A DNA stretch of 64,000 nucleotides from Micromonospora zingiberis (GTDB lineage: Bacteria; Actinomycetota; Actinomycetes; Mycobacteriales; Micromonosporaceae), in NCBI RefSeq assembly GCF_004331455.1, contig NZ_SJJR01000010.1:1-64000 (forward strand). The letters run 5' to 3'. This document shows positions 26,276 through 35,049 of the stretch, piece by piece. Under the pieces are notes generated by a model, which made no database searches, had not been told where the DNA came from, and worked only from the letters and a program-made list of their open reading frames with translations. Numbering within the stretch: the stretch's first letter is position 1; every line of letters starts with the position of its first letter. The position numbers and the translations under genes were made by a program.

Positions 26276-28735
26276 ATGACCTCGTTGACCTCTCGGGACG
26301 CCTCGGCTTCGGGCCGCGCGGCGGAACCAAAGGTCAACGAGGTCGTCGGCGTACCGGCCGGGATCGGCGCGACGGCGCGTCGAGCCCGGGCGGACGCGTA
26401 CGACGCCTGGCTGGCCCGGCTGCTGCCGGACCGGCCGGGCATCGCGCTGCTCGCGGTCGGCGGCCTGGGCCGGCGGCAGTGCGCCCCCTACGGCGACCTC
26501 GACCTGGTGCTGGTGCACGCCGGGGTGCCCGGGATCGACGAGTTGGCCGCCGAACTGTGGTACCCGATCTGGGACGCCGGGCTGCGGCTGGACCACTCGG
26601 TACGCACCGTCGCCGAGGCACTGTCGGTCGCCCAGGACGACGTCAAGGTGGCCCTCGGCCTGCTCGACGCCCGGCTCGTCGCCGGCGACCCCGAACTGGC
26701 CGACACGCTGGCCCGCAGCGCCACCGACCACTGGCGGCGTACCGCCGTACGCCAACTGGCCCCGCTGCGGGAGAGCACGGCCGCCCGCTGGCAGGCCCAC
26801 GGTGAGCTGGCCTTCCTGCTGGAGGGTGACCTCAAGGAGGCCGCCGGCGGTCTGCGCGACGTGGGCATCCTGCGGGCCATCGCCCTGGCCGGGATCACCG
26901 ACGCGCTGCGTCCCGCCGTGCACGCCGCGCACCTACGCCTGTTGGACACCCGCGACGCGCTGCACCAGCAGGTCGGCCGGCGGGTCGATCGGCTGCTCGC
27001 CCAGGAACGCGCCGGAGTGGCCGCGCTGCTCGGTCTCCGGCAGGCCGCACCCGCTCGATCCGAACCGCACTCCGCCGAGCCGGACGGGTCGCTGTCGGGC
27101 CCGGACCGCTCGTCGCACGGGTCGCGGTCGGATACCGGGCCCTCCGGGCAGCCGGCTGTGCCGGCGCCACGCGGGCCGGACGGTGACGGTGACACGTTGC
27201 TGCGCCGGGTGGCCGGCGACGCCCGGACCGTCAGCCACGCGCTGGACGACGCGTTCCGCGCCGCCGACCGGCTGCGTTCCGGTCGCCGCCGGGGCGCCGA
27301 CGGGCGGCCGGTCCGCCGGCCCGTCGCCCGGGACGTGGTCGAGCACGACGGTGAACTGGTGCTGGCCCGCACCGCCATCGGGGCCCGCCCCGACCCCAAC
27401 CTCTCGCTGCGGGTCGCCGCCGCCGCGGCGGTCACCGGGCTGCCGATCGCCCGCGCCACCTGCGAGTGGCTGGCCGCGTACTGCCCGCCCCTGCCCACGC
27501 CCTGGCCGCCGGAGGCGCGAGCCGCGCTGACCACGCTGCTGGGCGCCGGCGCGGGACTGCTGCCCGCCTGGGAGACCTGCGACCGGTACGGGCTGATCGA
27601 CGGCTGGTTGCCGGAGTGGACCCGGCTGCGGAGCCTGCCCCAGCACAATCCGGTACACCGGTTCACCCTCGACCGGCACCTGGTGCAGACCGCCTTCGAG
27701 GCCAGCCGGCACACCCGCGACGTGGACCGTCCCGACCTGCTGCTGCTCGGCGCCTTCCTGCACGACATCGGCAAGGGCCTGCCCGGCGAAGGTGCCGCCG
27801 AGCGGCCCGGCACCCACCAGGCCGCCGGCAGTGACCACTCCACGGTCGGGGCGCCGATCGCGACGGCGATAGCCGCCCGGATCGGTCTGCCGGCGGCGGA
27901 GGCGGAGCTGATCGGCACGCTCGTCCGGTTGCATCTGCTGCTGCCGGAGGTGGCCACCCGCCGCGACCTCGCCGATCCGGTCACCATCGCCGGGGTGGCC
28001 GAGGCGGTCGGTGACGCCACCACCCTCGACCTGCTGTACGCGCTGGCCCGCGCGGACGCCGCCGCCACCGGGCCGGCCGCCTGGTCGGACTGGAAGGGCC
28101 GGCTGATCGCCGAGTTGGTCGCCCGGGTCCGCACCATGCTCGACACCGGGACCGTCCCCGAACCGCCCGCACCGGATCCGGCGCTGGTGGCGGGGCCGCT
28201 GCCGGTCGTACACCTGACCGGGGACCGGGTGGCGGTGGCCGCCGCCGACCGGCGCGGCCTGCTCGCGACGGTGGCCGGTTGCCTGGCCCTGCACCGCCTG
28301 GAGGTGCTCGCCGCCGACGCCTCGACGGTGGACGGCCGGGCCCTGGTCGAGTGCCGGGTGCAGCCCCGCTACGGCCTGCCACCGGATCCGGTGGCGCTCA
28401 GCTCGGACCTGCGTCGCGCGGTCGGCGGCGACGTCTCGGTGACCCAGCGGCTGCGCGGTCGGGCGTTGGCCGCCCGCAACGCCGGAGCCGAACCGCGGGT
28501 GGTCTGGCATCGGGACGCGGCCACCGACGCGGTGCTGCTGGAGTTGCGCGCCGCCGACGCCGCCGGCCTGCTGTACCGGGTGACCAGCGCCCTGGACACG
28601 GCCGGCGCCCAGGTCCGGGCGGCCCGGATCGCCACGCTGGGCGGGGACGTGGTGGACGTGTTCTACCTGGTCGGCTCCTGGCCGTCCGACGCCGAACGCG
28701 ACCGGCTGGAGTCCGCCGTGCTCACCGCGGTGTAA
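26276..28735 (+). CDS. glnD: [Protein-PII] nucleotidyltransferase/bifunctional GlnD
   Basis: 819 residues. It modifies PII under nitrogen limitation and reverses this through an HD domain. The nucleotidyltransferase motif is GGLGRRQCAPYGDLDL (G62 to D76, with D74 and D76 as metal ligands). The HD phosphohydrolase region spans about 455-560 (VHRFTLDRHLVQTAF and LLGAFLHDIGKG). Two ACT domains follow, at about 643 and 741. A Ser/Pro/Gly-rich insertion of about 55 residues (258-312) separates the transferase and HD parts. The stop TAA lies inside a copy of the dispersed repeat. In actinobacteria GlnD is an adenylyltransferase on GlnK Tyr51. Confidence 0.95.
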   Translation: MTSLTSRDASASGRAAEPKVNEVVGVPAGIGATARRARADAYDAWLARLLPDRPGIALLAVGGLGRRQCAPYGDLDLVLVHAGVPGIDELAAELWYPIWDAGLRLDHSVRTVAEALSVAQDDVKVALGLLDARLVAGDPELADTLARSATDHWRRTAVRQLAPLRESTAARWQAHGELAFLLEGDLKEAAGGLRDVGILRAIALAGITDALRPAVHAAHLRLLDTRDALHQQVGRRVDRLLAQERAGVAALLGLRQAAPARSEPHSAEPDGSLSGPDRSSHGSRSDTGPSGQPAVPAPRGPDGDGDTLLRRVAGDARTVSHALDDAFRAADRLRSGRRRGADGRPVRRPVARDVVEHDGELVLARTAIGARPDPNLSLRVAAAAAVTGLPIARATCEWLAAYCPPLPTPWPPEARAALTTLLGAGAGLLPAWETCDRYGLIDGWLPEWTRLRSLPQHNPVHRFTLDRHLVQTAFEASRHTRDVDRPDLLLLGAFLHDIGKGLPGEGAAERPGTHQAAGSDHSTVGAPIATAIAARIGLPAAEAELIGTLVRLHLLLPEVATRRDLADPVTIAGVAEAVGDATTLDLLYALARADAAATGPAAWSDWKGRLIAELVARVRTMLDTGTVPEPPAPDPALVAGPLPVVHLTGDRVAVAAADRRGLLATVAGCLALHRLEVLAADASTVDGRALVECRVQPRYGLPPDPVALSSDLRRAVGGDVSVTQRLRGRALAARNAGAEPRVVWHRDAATDAVLLELRAADAAGLLYRVTSALDTAGAQVRAARIATLGGDVVDVFYLVGSWPSDAERDRLESAVLTAV

Positions 28736-28785
28736 GGAAGGGCACCTTGTTAACGCCTCCGGTAGAGGAAGGGCCCCTGGTTAAC
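28732..28785. repeat. 54-bp dispersed intergenic repeat, copy B
   Basis: Opposite orientation to copy A. It begins GTAAGGAAGGGCACC and its TAA is the stop codon of glnD, so the repeat supplies the end of the gene. It ends CCTGGTTAAC. Confidence 0.7.
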
Positions 28786-28971
28786 AACCCGCCATCGGTA
28801 CGTACCGAACCCGCCGGGGACCGGTCCGGACTGTGGATGGGTGCGGCCGGTTGCGCCGAGGGCCCGGCTGGGCGGGCCCCGGACTGCGGGGGCGGGCTAG
28901 GCTAGCGGTGGGCTGGACGACACCCGCGCGTCCGCACTGTGCCCGCCGAAGACGACAAACGGGATGTTCGC

Positions 28972-30519
28972 GTGTTTGACACCTTGAGTGACCGCCTCTC
29001 CGGGATCTTCACCAAACTCCGCGGCAAGGGACGCCTCACCGACGCCGACATCGACGCGACGGCGCGCGAGATCCGCCTCGCGCTGCTGGAGGCCGACGTC
29101 GCGCTGCCGGTCGTCAAGGGCTTCATCACGAACGTCAAGGAACGGGCCCGGGGGGCGGAGGTCTCCCAGGCGCTCAACCCGGCCCAGCAGATCGTCAAGA
29201 TCGTCAACGAGGAACTGGTCGCGGTTCTCGGTGGCGAGGGGCGCCGGCTCCAGTTCGCCAAGCAGCCACCGACCGTGATCATGCTCGCCGGCCTCCAGGG
29301 CTCCGGTAAGACGACGCTCGCCGGCAAGCTGGCCCGCTGGCTCAAGACCCAGGGCCACCAGCCGCTGCTGGTCGCCGCCGACCTCCAGCGGCCCAACGCC
29401 GTCGGGCAGCTTCAGGTGCTCGGTGGCCGCGCCGGTGTCGAGGTGTACGCCCCGGAACCCGGCAACGGCGTCGGTGACCCGGTGCAGGTGGCGAAGGCCT
29501 CTCTCGAACACGCCCGCCGTGCCGCCCGCGACGTGGTCATCGTCGACACGGCCGGCCGGCTCGGCATCGACGCCGAGATGATGCAGCAGGCCGCCGACAT
29601 CCGCGACGCGGTCGACCCCGACGAGGTCATCTTCGTCATCGACGCGATGGTCGGCCAGGACGCGGTGCGTACCGCCGAGGCGTTCCGCGACGGCGTCGGC
29701 ATCACCGGCGTGGTGCTCTCCAAGCTCGACGGCGACGCCCGGGGTGGCGCCGCGCTGTCGGTGCGTGAGGTGACCGGGCAGCCGATCCTGTTCGCCTCCA
29801 CCGGCGAGAAGCTGGAGGACTTCGACGTCTTCCACCCCGACCGGATGGCCAGCCGGATCCTCGGCATGGGCGACGTCCTCACTCTGATCGAGCAGGCCGA
29901 GGCGGCCTTCGACACCGATCAGAAGGAGAAGATGACCGCCAAGCTGATGGGCGGCGAGCAGTTCACCCTGGAGGACTTCCTCGACCAGCTCATCGCGGTT
30001 CGCCGGATGGGGCCGATCGCCAACGTGCTGGCCATGATGCCGGGCATGGGGCAGGTCAAGGACCAGCTCGCCGAGCTGGACGACAAGCACTTCGATCGGA
30101 TCACCGCGATCATCCGGTCGATGACCCCGGCCGAGCGCACCAACCCGAAGATCATCAACGGCTCCCGGCGGGCCCGGATCGCCAACGGCTCCGGCGTCAC
30201 CGTGATGGACGTCAACCAGCTGCTCAACCGCTTCACCGACGCGCAGAAGATGATGAAGCAGATGGGCGGCATGATGGGTCTGCCGGGCGGACGGCGCAAG
30301 GCCACCAAGAGCCCCAAGAACAAGCGCAAGGGTACGAAGGGCGGCGGCCGGCCGCGTACCGGCGCCGGGATGCCGGGTGGCTTCCCGGGTGGCATGCCGC
30401 AGCTTCCGCCGGGCATGAGCCCGGACGACCTGGCCGCCGGTCAGGGTCTGCCGCCGGGCTTCAAGCTTCCGAAGATCGACTTCAACAAGCTCGGCAAGGG
30501 CGGTAAGCCGCCCCGCTGA
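28972..30519 (+). CDS. ffh: Signal recognition particle protein Ffh
   Basis: 515 residues. Ffh with 4.5S RNA recognises signal sequences on nascent chains and docks to FtsY. The N domain runs FDTLSDRLSGIFTKLRGKG; G motifs are GLQGSGKTTLAGKLA (about residue 107), DTAGR and SKLDGDARGGAALS. The C-terminal M domain is Met-rich (MMKQMGGMMGLPGG) and is followed by a Pro/Gly-rich tail. I selected GTG 28972 (VFDTLSD becoming MFDTLSD) rather than the longer upstream frame because it matches the known Ffh N-terminus. A -10-like TAGGCT lies near 28900. Confidence 0.95.
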   Translation: MFDTLSDRLSGIFTKLRGKGRLTDADIDATAREIRLALLEADVALPVVKGFITNVKERARGAEVSQALNPAQQIVKIVNEELVAVLGGEGRRLQFAKQPPTVIMLAGLQGSGKTTLAGKLARWLKTQGHQPLLVAADLQRPNAVGQLQVLGGRAGVEVYAPEPGNGVGDPVQVAKASLEHARRAARDVVIVDTAGRLGIDAEMMQQAADIRDAVDPDEVIFVIDAMVGQDAVRTAEAFRDGVGITGVVLSKLDGDARGGAALSVREVTGQPILFASTGEKLEDFDVFHPDRMASRILGMGDVLTLIEQAEAAFDTDQKEKMTAKLMGGEQFTLEDFLDQLIAVRRMGPIANVLAMMPGMGQVKDQLAELDDKHFDRITAIIRSMTPAERTNPKIINGSRRARIANGSGVTVMDVNQLLNRFTDAQKMMKQMGGMMGLPGGRRKATKSPKNKRKGTKGGGRPRTGAGMPGGFPGGMPQLPPGMSPDDLAAGQGLPPGFKLPKIDFNKLGKGGKPPR

Positions 30520-30585
30520 GCGTGTCGATGACGGCGGGTGGCGTTGCCAGCGCTTAGGGTGATGCCGCCCCTGGAAGGAGGAGTC

Positions 30586-31164
30586 ATGACCGTGGCGCCC
30601 ATCCTGCCCGAGCGGTCGGAGTGGACGGTTGACGACCTCGGCGACCTGCCGAAGGACCTTCCGTACGAACTGATCAACGGAAGGTTGATCGTGCCGTCCC
30701 CCACCGCACTGCACCAAGATCTCTGTGTCCGGCTGCTGCTCGCTCTCGAAGTCAACTGCCCGGTGGAATACCTGGTCAGCATCGACCTGTCGATGCGGGT
30801 CGACCGCCGCAACGAGCCTCGGCCCGACGTGGTCGCCATCCGCCGCGAGCACGCCGACCGTTCGCCGGTGCCGGTCGAGGACGCGCTGTTGGCCGTCGAG
30901 GTCGTCTCGCCCTCGTCGACCTTCCGCGACCTCTACGACAAGGCCCGGGTCTATGCCCGTGCCGGTGTGCGCACGTACTGGGTGGTCGATCCGCTGCACG
31001 ACAAGATCACCCTGACCGAATACGTGCTGAGTGCCTCCGGTGAGTACGAGGTGGCCGCCCACACCGAGGACCTGTTCGTCACCGAACGGCCGTGGAAGGT
31101 GTCGGTCGATCTGCCGGCGCTGACCGTCCGACGCGCGGGGCTCCTCGTCCGCGACGGAGAGTGA
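30586..31164 (+). CDS. Uma2-family putative restriction endonuclease-like protein (DUF820)
   Basis: 192 residues. Uma2/DUF820 proteins have the PD-(D/E)XK nuclease fold and are abundant in cyanobacteria and actinomycetes; no function is proven. The active-site pattern is RPDVVAI (Asp), LLAVEVVSPSS (Glu) and DKARVYARAGVRTYWVVD (Lys). The start ATG is preceded by an excellent GGAAGGAGGAG site. It sits between ffh and an amidohydrolase, a place where most relatives have no gene, so it looks like an acquired gene, though its composition resembles its neighbours. No partner methylase is nearby. Confidence 0.85.
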   Translation: MTVAPILPERSEWTVDDLGDLPKDLPYELINGRLIVPSPTALHQDLCVRLLLALEVNCPVEYLVSIDLSMRVDRRNEPRPDVVAIRREHADRSPVPVEDALLAVEVVSPSSTFRDLYDKARVYARAGVRTYWVVDPLHDKITLTEYVLSASGEYEVAAHTEDLFVTERPWKVSVDLPALTVRRAGLLVRDGE

Positions 31165-31169
31165 TCCGG

Positions 31170-31176
31170 TAGGACT
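31170..31176 (+). promoter_or_regulatory. -10-like TAGGACT before the amidohydrolase
   Basis: The heptamer lies 6 nt before ATG 31183. This is the same geometry as other probable leaderless promoters in this window, and it favours ATG 31183 over GTG 31177, which touches the hexamer. Confidence 0.4.
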
Positions 31177-31182
31177 GTGCGC

Positions 31183-32262
31183 ATGGCTCTGCATGTGCGC
31201 GGTGTGCTTCTCCCCGACGACGAGGTCCGGGATCTGTGGCTGGTGGGCGACCGGGTGACCTTCGATCCGGTGCCCGGCGCCGAGACGATCGCCGACCGGG
31301 GGTTCATCCTGCCCGGGCTGGTGGACGCGCACTGTCACATCGGCATCGCCCGGGGCGGCGCCCCGGTCACCTCGCTGGACCAGGCGCGTGCGTTGGCGCG
31401 TACCGATCGGGACGCCGGGGTGTTGGCGATTCGGGACGCCGGTTCGCCCTTTCCGTACCCCGAACTGGACGACGAGCCCGACCTGCCGCGTCTGATCCGG
31501 GCCGGGCGGCACGTGGCGCCGCCGAAGCGCTACCTGCGTGACATCGGTGTGGAGGTCGGTGCGGCCGAGGTCGCGGCGACCGTGGCCGAGCAGGCCGCGG
31601 CCGGCAACGGCTGGGTCAAGCTGGTCGGTGACTGGATCGATCGGGGGGTCGGTGACCTGGCGCCGGCCTGGGACGCCGACACGATGACCGCCGCCGTGGC
31701 CGCCGCACACGCCGCCGGGGTACGCGCCGCCGTACACACGTTCAGCGAATCGGCCGTGGAGATCATGGTGCGGGCCGGGGTGGACTCCGTCGAGCATGGC
31801 ACCGGGTTGAGCCTGGACCTGATCGACCTGATGGCCCGGCAGGGCACCGCGCTGGTCCCCACGATGATCAACATCCGTACCTTCGGTCACATCGCCGACC
31901 AGGCCCGGCCCAAGTTCCCCGGGTACGCCGACCACATGCTCGCCCTGCGCGACCGCTTTCCGCAGGTGGTGCGGGCCGCGTACGAGGCCGGGGTGCCGAT
32001 CTATGTCGGCACCGACGCGGGCGGTGGCATCGACCACGGCCTGGCCGTCGAGGAGATGCTCCTGCTGCACGAACAGGCCGGCATGTCCACCCTGGACGTC
32101 CTCGCCGCCGCCTCCTGGCGCGCCCGGGAGTGGCTCGGCCTCCCCGCCCTGGTCGAGGGCGCCCCAGCCGACCTGGCCATCTACCCGGAAGACCCCCGCC
32201 AGGACCTCAACGCCCTCCGCACCCCCACCCACCTGATCCTCCGCGGCACCCCCCTCCCCTGA
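31183..32262 (+). CDS. Amidohydrolase (metal-dependent hydrolase)
   Basis: 359 residues. The fold of the amidohydrolase superfamily is shown by the metal-ligand motif LPGLVDAHCHIGIARG, then a Lys-containing NGWVKLVGDW, HTFSESAVE, VEHGTG and the Asp-bearing VGTDAGGGIDHGLAVEE. The C-terminal small beta-sandwich has APADLAIYPEDPRQDL. The substrate could be an imidazolonepropionase-like or dipeptide compound. It is not assignable. It follows the Uma2 gene by 18 nt. A strong palindrome lies immediately downstream. Confidence 0.85.
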   Translation: MALHVRGVLLPDDEVRDLWLVGDRVTFDPVPGAETIADRGFILPGLVDAHCHIGIARGGAPVTSLDQARALARTDRDAGVLAIRDAGSPFPYPELDDEPDLPRLIRAGRHVAPPKRYLRDIGVEVGAAEVAATVAEQAAAGNGWVKLVGDWIDRGVGDLAPAWDADTMTAAVAAAHAAGVRAAVHTFSESAVEIMVRAGVDSVEHGTGLSLDLIDLMARQGTALVPTMINIRTFGHIADQARPKFPGYADHMLALRDRFPQVVRAAYEAGVPIYVGTDAGGGIDHGLAVEEMLLLHEQAGMSTLDVLAAASWRAREWLGLPALVEGAPADLAIYPEDPRQDLNALRTPTHLILRGTPLP

Positions 32263-32330
32263 CCACCCCGCCCGCCCCTCCCCGCCCGCCTGCGGCAACC
32301 CCTGCCTGACCACCCCGCCCGCCGCCCCCG

Positions 32331-32399
32331 CTCGGTTGATCAAGAAGTTTGGGTCAGGAACCGGCCTCATCGGTGACCCAAACTCCTTGATCAACCGAG
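32331..32399. repeat. GATC-type long palindrome, copy 2
   Basis: Arms 32331-32356 and 32374-32399 are 26 bases each with a single mismatch and a 17-nt loop. The outer part reads CTCGGTTGATCAAG. Unlike the simple terminators it carries long A/T-containing arms. It lies between the amidohydrolase stop and the G-rich tract before proS. Confidence 0.75.
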
Positions 32400-32485
32400 G
32401 AAGGCGGGGGAAGGCGGGGGAAGGCGGGGGAGGGGGCGGGGGCGGGGAGGGGAGGGATGGGAGGGAGGGGTGGGTGGGGGTGGGC
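32400..32485 (+). other. G-run tract before proS (quadruplex candidate)
   Basis: Three near-perfect aaggcgggggaaggcggggg steps are followed by further runs of 3-5 G for about 85 bases. They occupy the -35 region of the proS promoter on the non-template strand. Consecutive runs could fold into G-quadruplexes. Confidence 0.5.
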
Positions 32486-32486
32486 A

Positions 32487-32492
32487 TAGGAT
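32487..32492 (+). promoter_or_regulatory. -10 hexamer TAGGAT of proS, leaderless
   Basis: TAGGAT is followed by 8 nt and then ATG 32501. There is no Shine-Dalgarno. The only upstream DNA is the G-run tract, so no obvious -35 element is visible. Confidence 0.5.
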
Positions 32493-32500
32493 GTGCGGTC

Positions 32501-33907
32501 ATGGCGCGCGTGCTTACTCCCCGGGCTGAGGACTTTCCTCGCTGGTACCAGGACCTCATCGCCAAGGCGAAGCTGGCCGACAACGGGCCGGTGCGGGGGA
32601 CCATGGTGATCCGACCGGCCGGCTATGCCATCTGGGAGCGGATGCAGGCCGAGATGGACGACCGGATCAAGGCGGCCGGCGCGGAGAACGCGTACTTCCC
32701 GCTCTTCATTCCGGAGAGCTACCTCAAGCGCGAGGCCGAGCACGTCGAGGGCTTCTCGCCGGAACTCGCGGTGGTCACCCACGGTGGTGGCAAGCAGTTG
32801 GCCGAGCCGGTCGTGGTCCGCCCGACCAGCGAGACGGTCATCGGCGAGTTCATGGCCAAGTGGATCGACTCGTACCGGGACCTGCCGCTGCTGCTCAACC
32901 AGTGGGCCAACGTGGTCCGCTGGGAGCTGCGCCCGCGTATCTTCCTGCGCACCAGCGAGTTCCTCTGGCAGGAGGGGCACACCGCGCACGCCACGCGGGA
33001 GGACGCCCGCGCCTACGCCCGCAAGATCCTGCACGAGGCGTACGAGGACCTGATGGTGAGCGTGCTCGGCATCCCGGTGGTGGTCGGGCTCAAGACCACC
33101 CGGGAGCGCTTCGCCGGGGCGACCGCCACGTACACCTGCGAAGGCATGATGGGTGACGGCAAGGCGCTGCAGCTCGGCACCAGCCACGAGCTCGGGCAGA
33201 ACTTCGCCAAGGCGTTCGACATCAGCTACTCCTCGGCCGAGGGCAGCCGGGAACTCGCCTGGACCACCTCCTGGGGCACCTCGACCCGGATGCTCGGCGG
33301 CCTGATCATGTGCCACGGCGACGACAACGGGCTGCGGGTGCCGCCGAAGCTGGCGCCGGTGCAGGCGTACGTGATGGTGGTGAAGGACGGCGACGGCGTC
33401 GGCGAGGCCGCGGCCAAGCTGCGCGACGCGCTGCGCGACGCCGGGGTCCGGGTGACGCTCGACGACCGCACCGACACCCCGTTCGGCCGCCGGGCCGTCG
33501 ACGCCGAGCTGCGCGGCTACCCGGTACGCGTCGAGGTCGGCCCGCGTGACCTGGCCGCCGGCAACGCGGTGGTGGTCCGGCGTACCGACGGCTCGAAGGC
33601 CCCCACCCCGGTGGCCGACGTGGTCGGCGCGGTGCTCGCCGCGCTGGACGCCGACCAGCAGGCGCTGCACGACCAGGCGCTGGCCTTCCGCCAGTCGCGC
33701 ACCGTCGCGGTGGCGACCCTGGACGAGGCGATCGAGGCGGCGGCCAACGGCTGGGCCCAGGTGCCGTGGTCGGCGGTCGGCGTCGAGGGCGAGGCCAAGG
33801 CCAACGGGCAGGGCGTCACCGTCCGCTGCCTGGTACGCGCCGACGGTTCCGTCCCCGACTCCGAGGACGAGCCGGACCTCACCGCCATCCTCGCCCGCGC
33901 CTACTGA
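32501..33907 (+). CDS. proS: Prolyl-tRNA synthetase (archaeal/eukaryotic-type)
   Basis: 468 residues. It charges tRNA-Pro. Class II motifs are visible: motif 2 in LRPRIFLRTSEFLWQEGHTAHAT, motif 1 around FIPESYLKREAEHVEGFSPELAVVTHGG, and motif 3 in STRMLGGLIMCHGDDNGLRVPP. The length and the absence of the editing insertion identify the short ProS type of about 470 aa, not the 570-aa bacterial type. It is followed 4 nt after its stop by a copy of the dispersed repeat. The true N-terminus MARVLTPRAEDFPRWYQDL makes the ATG 32501 certain; the upstream extension is spurious. Confidence 0.96.
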   Translation: MARVLTPRAEDFPRWYQDLIAKAKLADNGPVRGTMVIRPAGYAIWERMQAEMDDRIKAAGAENAYFPLFIPESYLKREAEHVEGFSPELAVVTHGGGKQLAEPVVVRPTSETVIGEFMAKWIDSYRDLPLLLNQWANVVRWELRPRIFLRTSEFLWQEGHTAHATREDARAYARKILHEAYEDLMVSVLGIPVVVGLKTTRERFAGATATYTCEGMMGDGKALQLGTSHELGQNFAKAFDISYSSAEGSRELAWTTSWGTSTRMLGGLIMCHGDDNGLRVPPKLAPVQAYVMVVKDGDGVGEAAAKLRDALRDAGVRVTLDDRTDTPFGRRAVDAELRGYPVRVEVGPRDLAAGNAVVVRRTDGSKAPTPVADVVGAVLAALDADQQALHDQALAFRQSRTVAVATLDEAIEAAANGWAQVPWSAVGVEGEAKANGQGVTVRCLVRADGSVPDSEDEPDLTAILARAY

Positions 33908-33910
33908 GGT

Positions 33911-33965
33911 GTAAGGAAGGGCCCCTTGTTAACGCCTCCGGTAGAGGAGGGGCCCCTTCCTAACA
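33911..33965. repeat. 54-bp dispersed intergenic repeat, copy C
   Basis: Same orientation as copy B and nearly identical to it: GTAAGGAAGGGCCCCTTGTT, then AACGCCTCCGGTAGAGG, then GGGGCCCCTTCCTAAC. It lies just after the proS stop. Confidence 0.7.
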
Positions 33966-34114
33966 CTCCGGCGGCGGGCGGATGCCGTTGGGCGGGACGG
34001 GCGAACCTTGCCCGGAACATCGCAACAGCACCCTTCGTCGGCGCGGCCCGATCATCGCCAGCGATCCGGCCGGTGGCCCCGGCGCGCGTACCGAGGCCCG
34101 TGGTCGCCGACCGA

Positions 34115-34120
34115 TAGGCT
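34115..34120 (+). promoter_or_regulatory. -10 hexamer TAGGCT, leaderless
   Basis: TAGGCT is 7 nt before the GTG at 34128 and no Shine-Dalgarno is present. It supports both a promoter here and this start codon. Confidence 0.5.
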
Positions 34121-34127
34121 GCGGTGC

Positions 34128-34775
34128 GTGACGTTCGAGCCAGGTCGTTTGATCGTCCACCGCAACGTGCGGCGTGGGCGGATCGGGTGGGTCCGGCCGG
34201 TCCGGGTGGTCAGCGACGACGAGCGAGGGCTGCTGCTCTGGTTGGCCGAGGGCTCGCCGGTGGCCGGTGAGGTGACCGAGGCGGGGCTGGGCATGCGCGC
34301 GATGCCGTTCGCCGAGTGGGTGGCGAGCAGTTACCGCGTGGCGCAGGGCCGCTGGACCGGCCCGCCGCTGCTGGAGTTCCTGCCCACCGGCGCGACCCAC
34401 TCCGTCTGGTGGTTCCGCGACGCGCAGGGTGGCTTCGCCGGCTGGTACGTCAACCTGGAGGAGACCGGCGTCCGGTGGGACGACGGTGAGCTGGCCGGGG
34501 TCGACATCATCGATCAGGATCTCGACGTGTGGGTCCGCCCGGACCGGGCCTGGGAGTGGAAGGACGAGGACGAGTTCGTCGAGCGGCTGGCCTTCCCCGA
34601 GCACTACTGGGTGAGCGACGAGGCGGCCGTGCGGGCCGAGGGCAAGCGGGTGATCGCCCTCGCGGAGGCCGGCGAGTTCCCCTTCGACGGCACCTGGTGC
34701 GAGTTCAGCCCGCCGGCGGAGTGGACCGTCCCCGAGCGGCTGCCCGCCGGTTGGGACCGTCCACCCGCGTGTTGA
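34128..34775 (+). CDS. DUF402 domain protein
   Basis: 215 residues. DUF402 proteins fold as a beta-barrel; some are nucleoside di-/tri-phosphatases (Ntdp-like) and others are fluoroacetate/ribonuclease-G-like adaptors. Typical elements are WWFRDAQGGFAGWYVNLEETGVRW and DIIDQDLDVWVRPDRAWEWKDEDEF, containing the conserved Trp-Tyr-Asn and acidic metal ligands. The GTG at 34128 is chosen by the leaderless promoter. An unusually acidic patch is seen near the end. The biological role in this organism is not known. Confidence 0.85.
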   Translation: MTFEPGRLIVHRNVRRGRIGWVRPVRVVSDDERGLLLWLAEGSPVAGEVTEAGLGMRAMPFAEWVASSYRVAQGRWTGPPLLEFLPTGATHSVWWFRDAQGGFAGWYVNLEETGVRWDDGELAGVDIIDQDLDVWVRPDRAWEWKDEDEFVERLAFPEHYWVSDEAAVRAEGKRVIALAEAGEFPFDGTWCEFSPPAEWTVPERLPAGWDRPPAC

Positions 34776-34821
34776 GGCCCGAGCCGGCCAGACATTGCCC
34801 CGCAAAGGGGTGTGGCATCGG

Positions 34822-34865
34822 TCACATCTGGGTCGGGTTGGGTGACCCACACCGGTCCGATGTGA
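34822..34865. terminator. Nested hairpin before the rpsP operon
   Basis: TCACATC (34822-34828) pairs with GATGTGA (34859-34865). Inside it TGGGTC and GACCCA form a second pair. Likely the end of the DUF402 transcript. Confidence 0.4.
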
Positions 34866-34885
34866 GGGATCCCGGGCGGATCTGG

Positions 34886-34891
34886 CAGAAT
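34886..34891 (+). promoter_or_regulatory. rpsP: Candidate -10 CAGAAT of the rpsP operon
   Basis: CAGAAT inside ctggcagaatggctgg lies about 150 nt before rpsP. This is a plausible housekeeping sigma -10 site giving a long leader; no clear -35 is seen. Confidence 0.35.
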
Positions 34892-35049
34892 GGCTGGCTG
34901 GTATCCGGCGCGTGCCCGGCGCCCTCTAACCCGAGCACGTCGCCAGTCCACCCGAGTGGTCTCCGGCCCAACCCCACTGTGCCGTTGGCGCTCACCCGTG
35001 CACACCGCCCGCCCTGGGCCGGTGAGATCGCAACAGGAGCGAAACAACC

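Noticed and set aside
28897..32604. 1235-codon minus-strand frame opposite ffh, Uma2 and amidohydrolase
   Set aside because: Composed of His/Gly/Asp-rich shadow sequence; the plus strand holds four recognisable genes.
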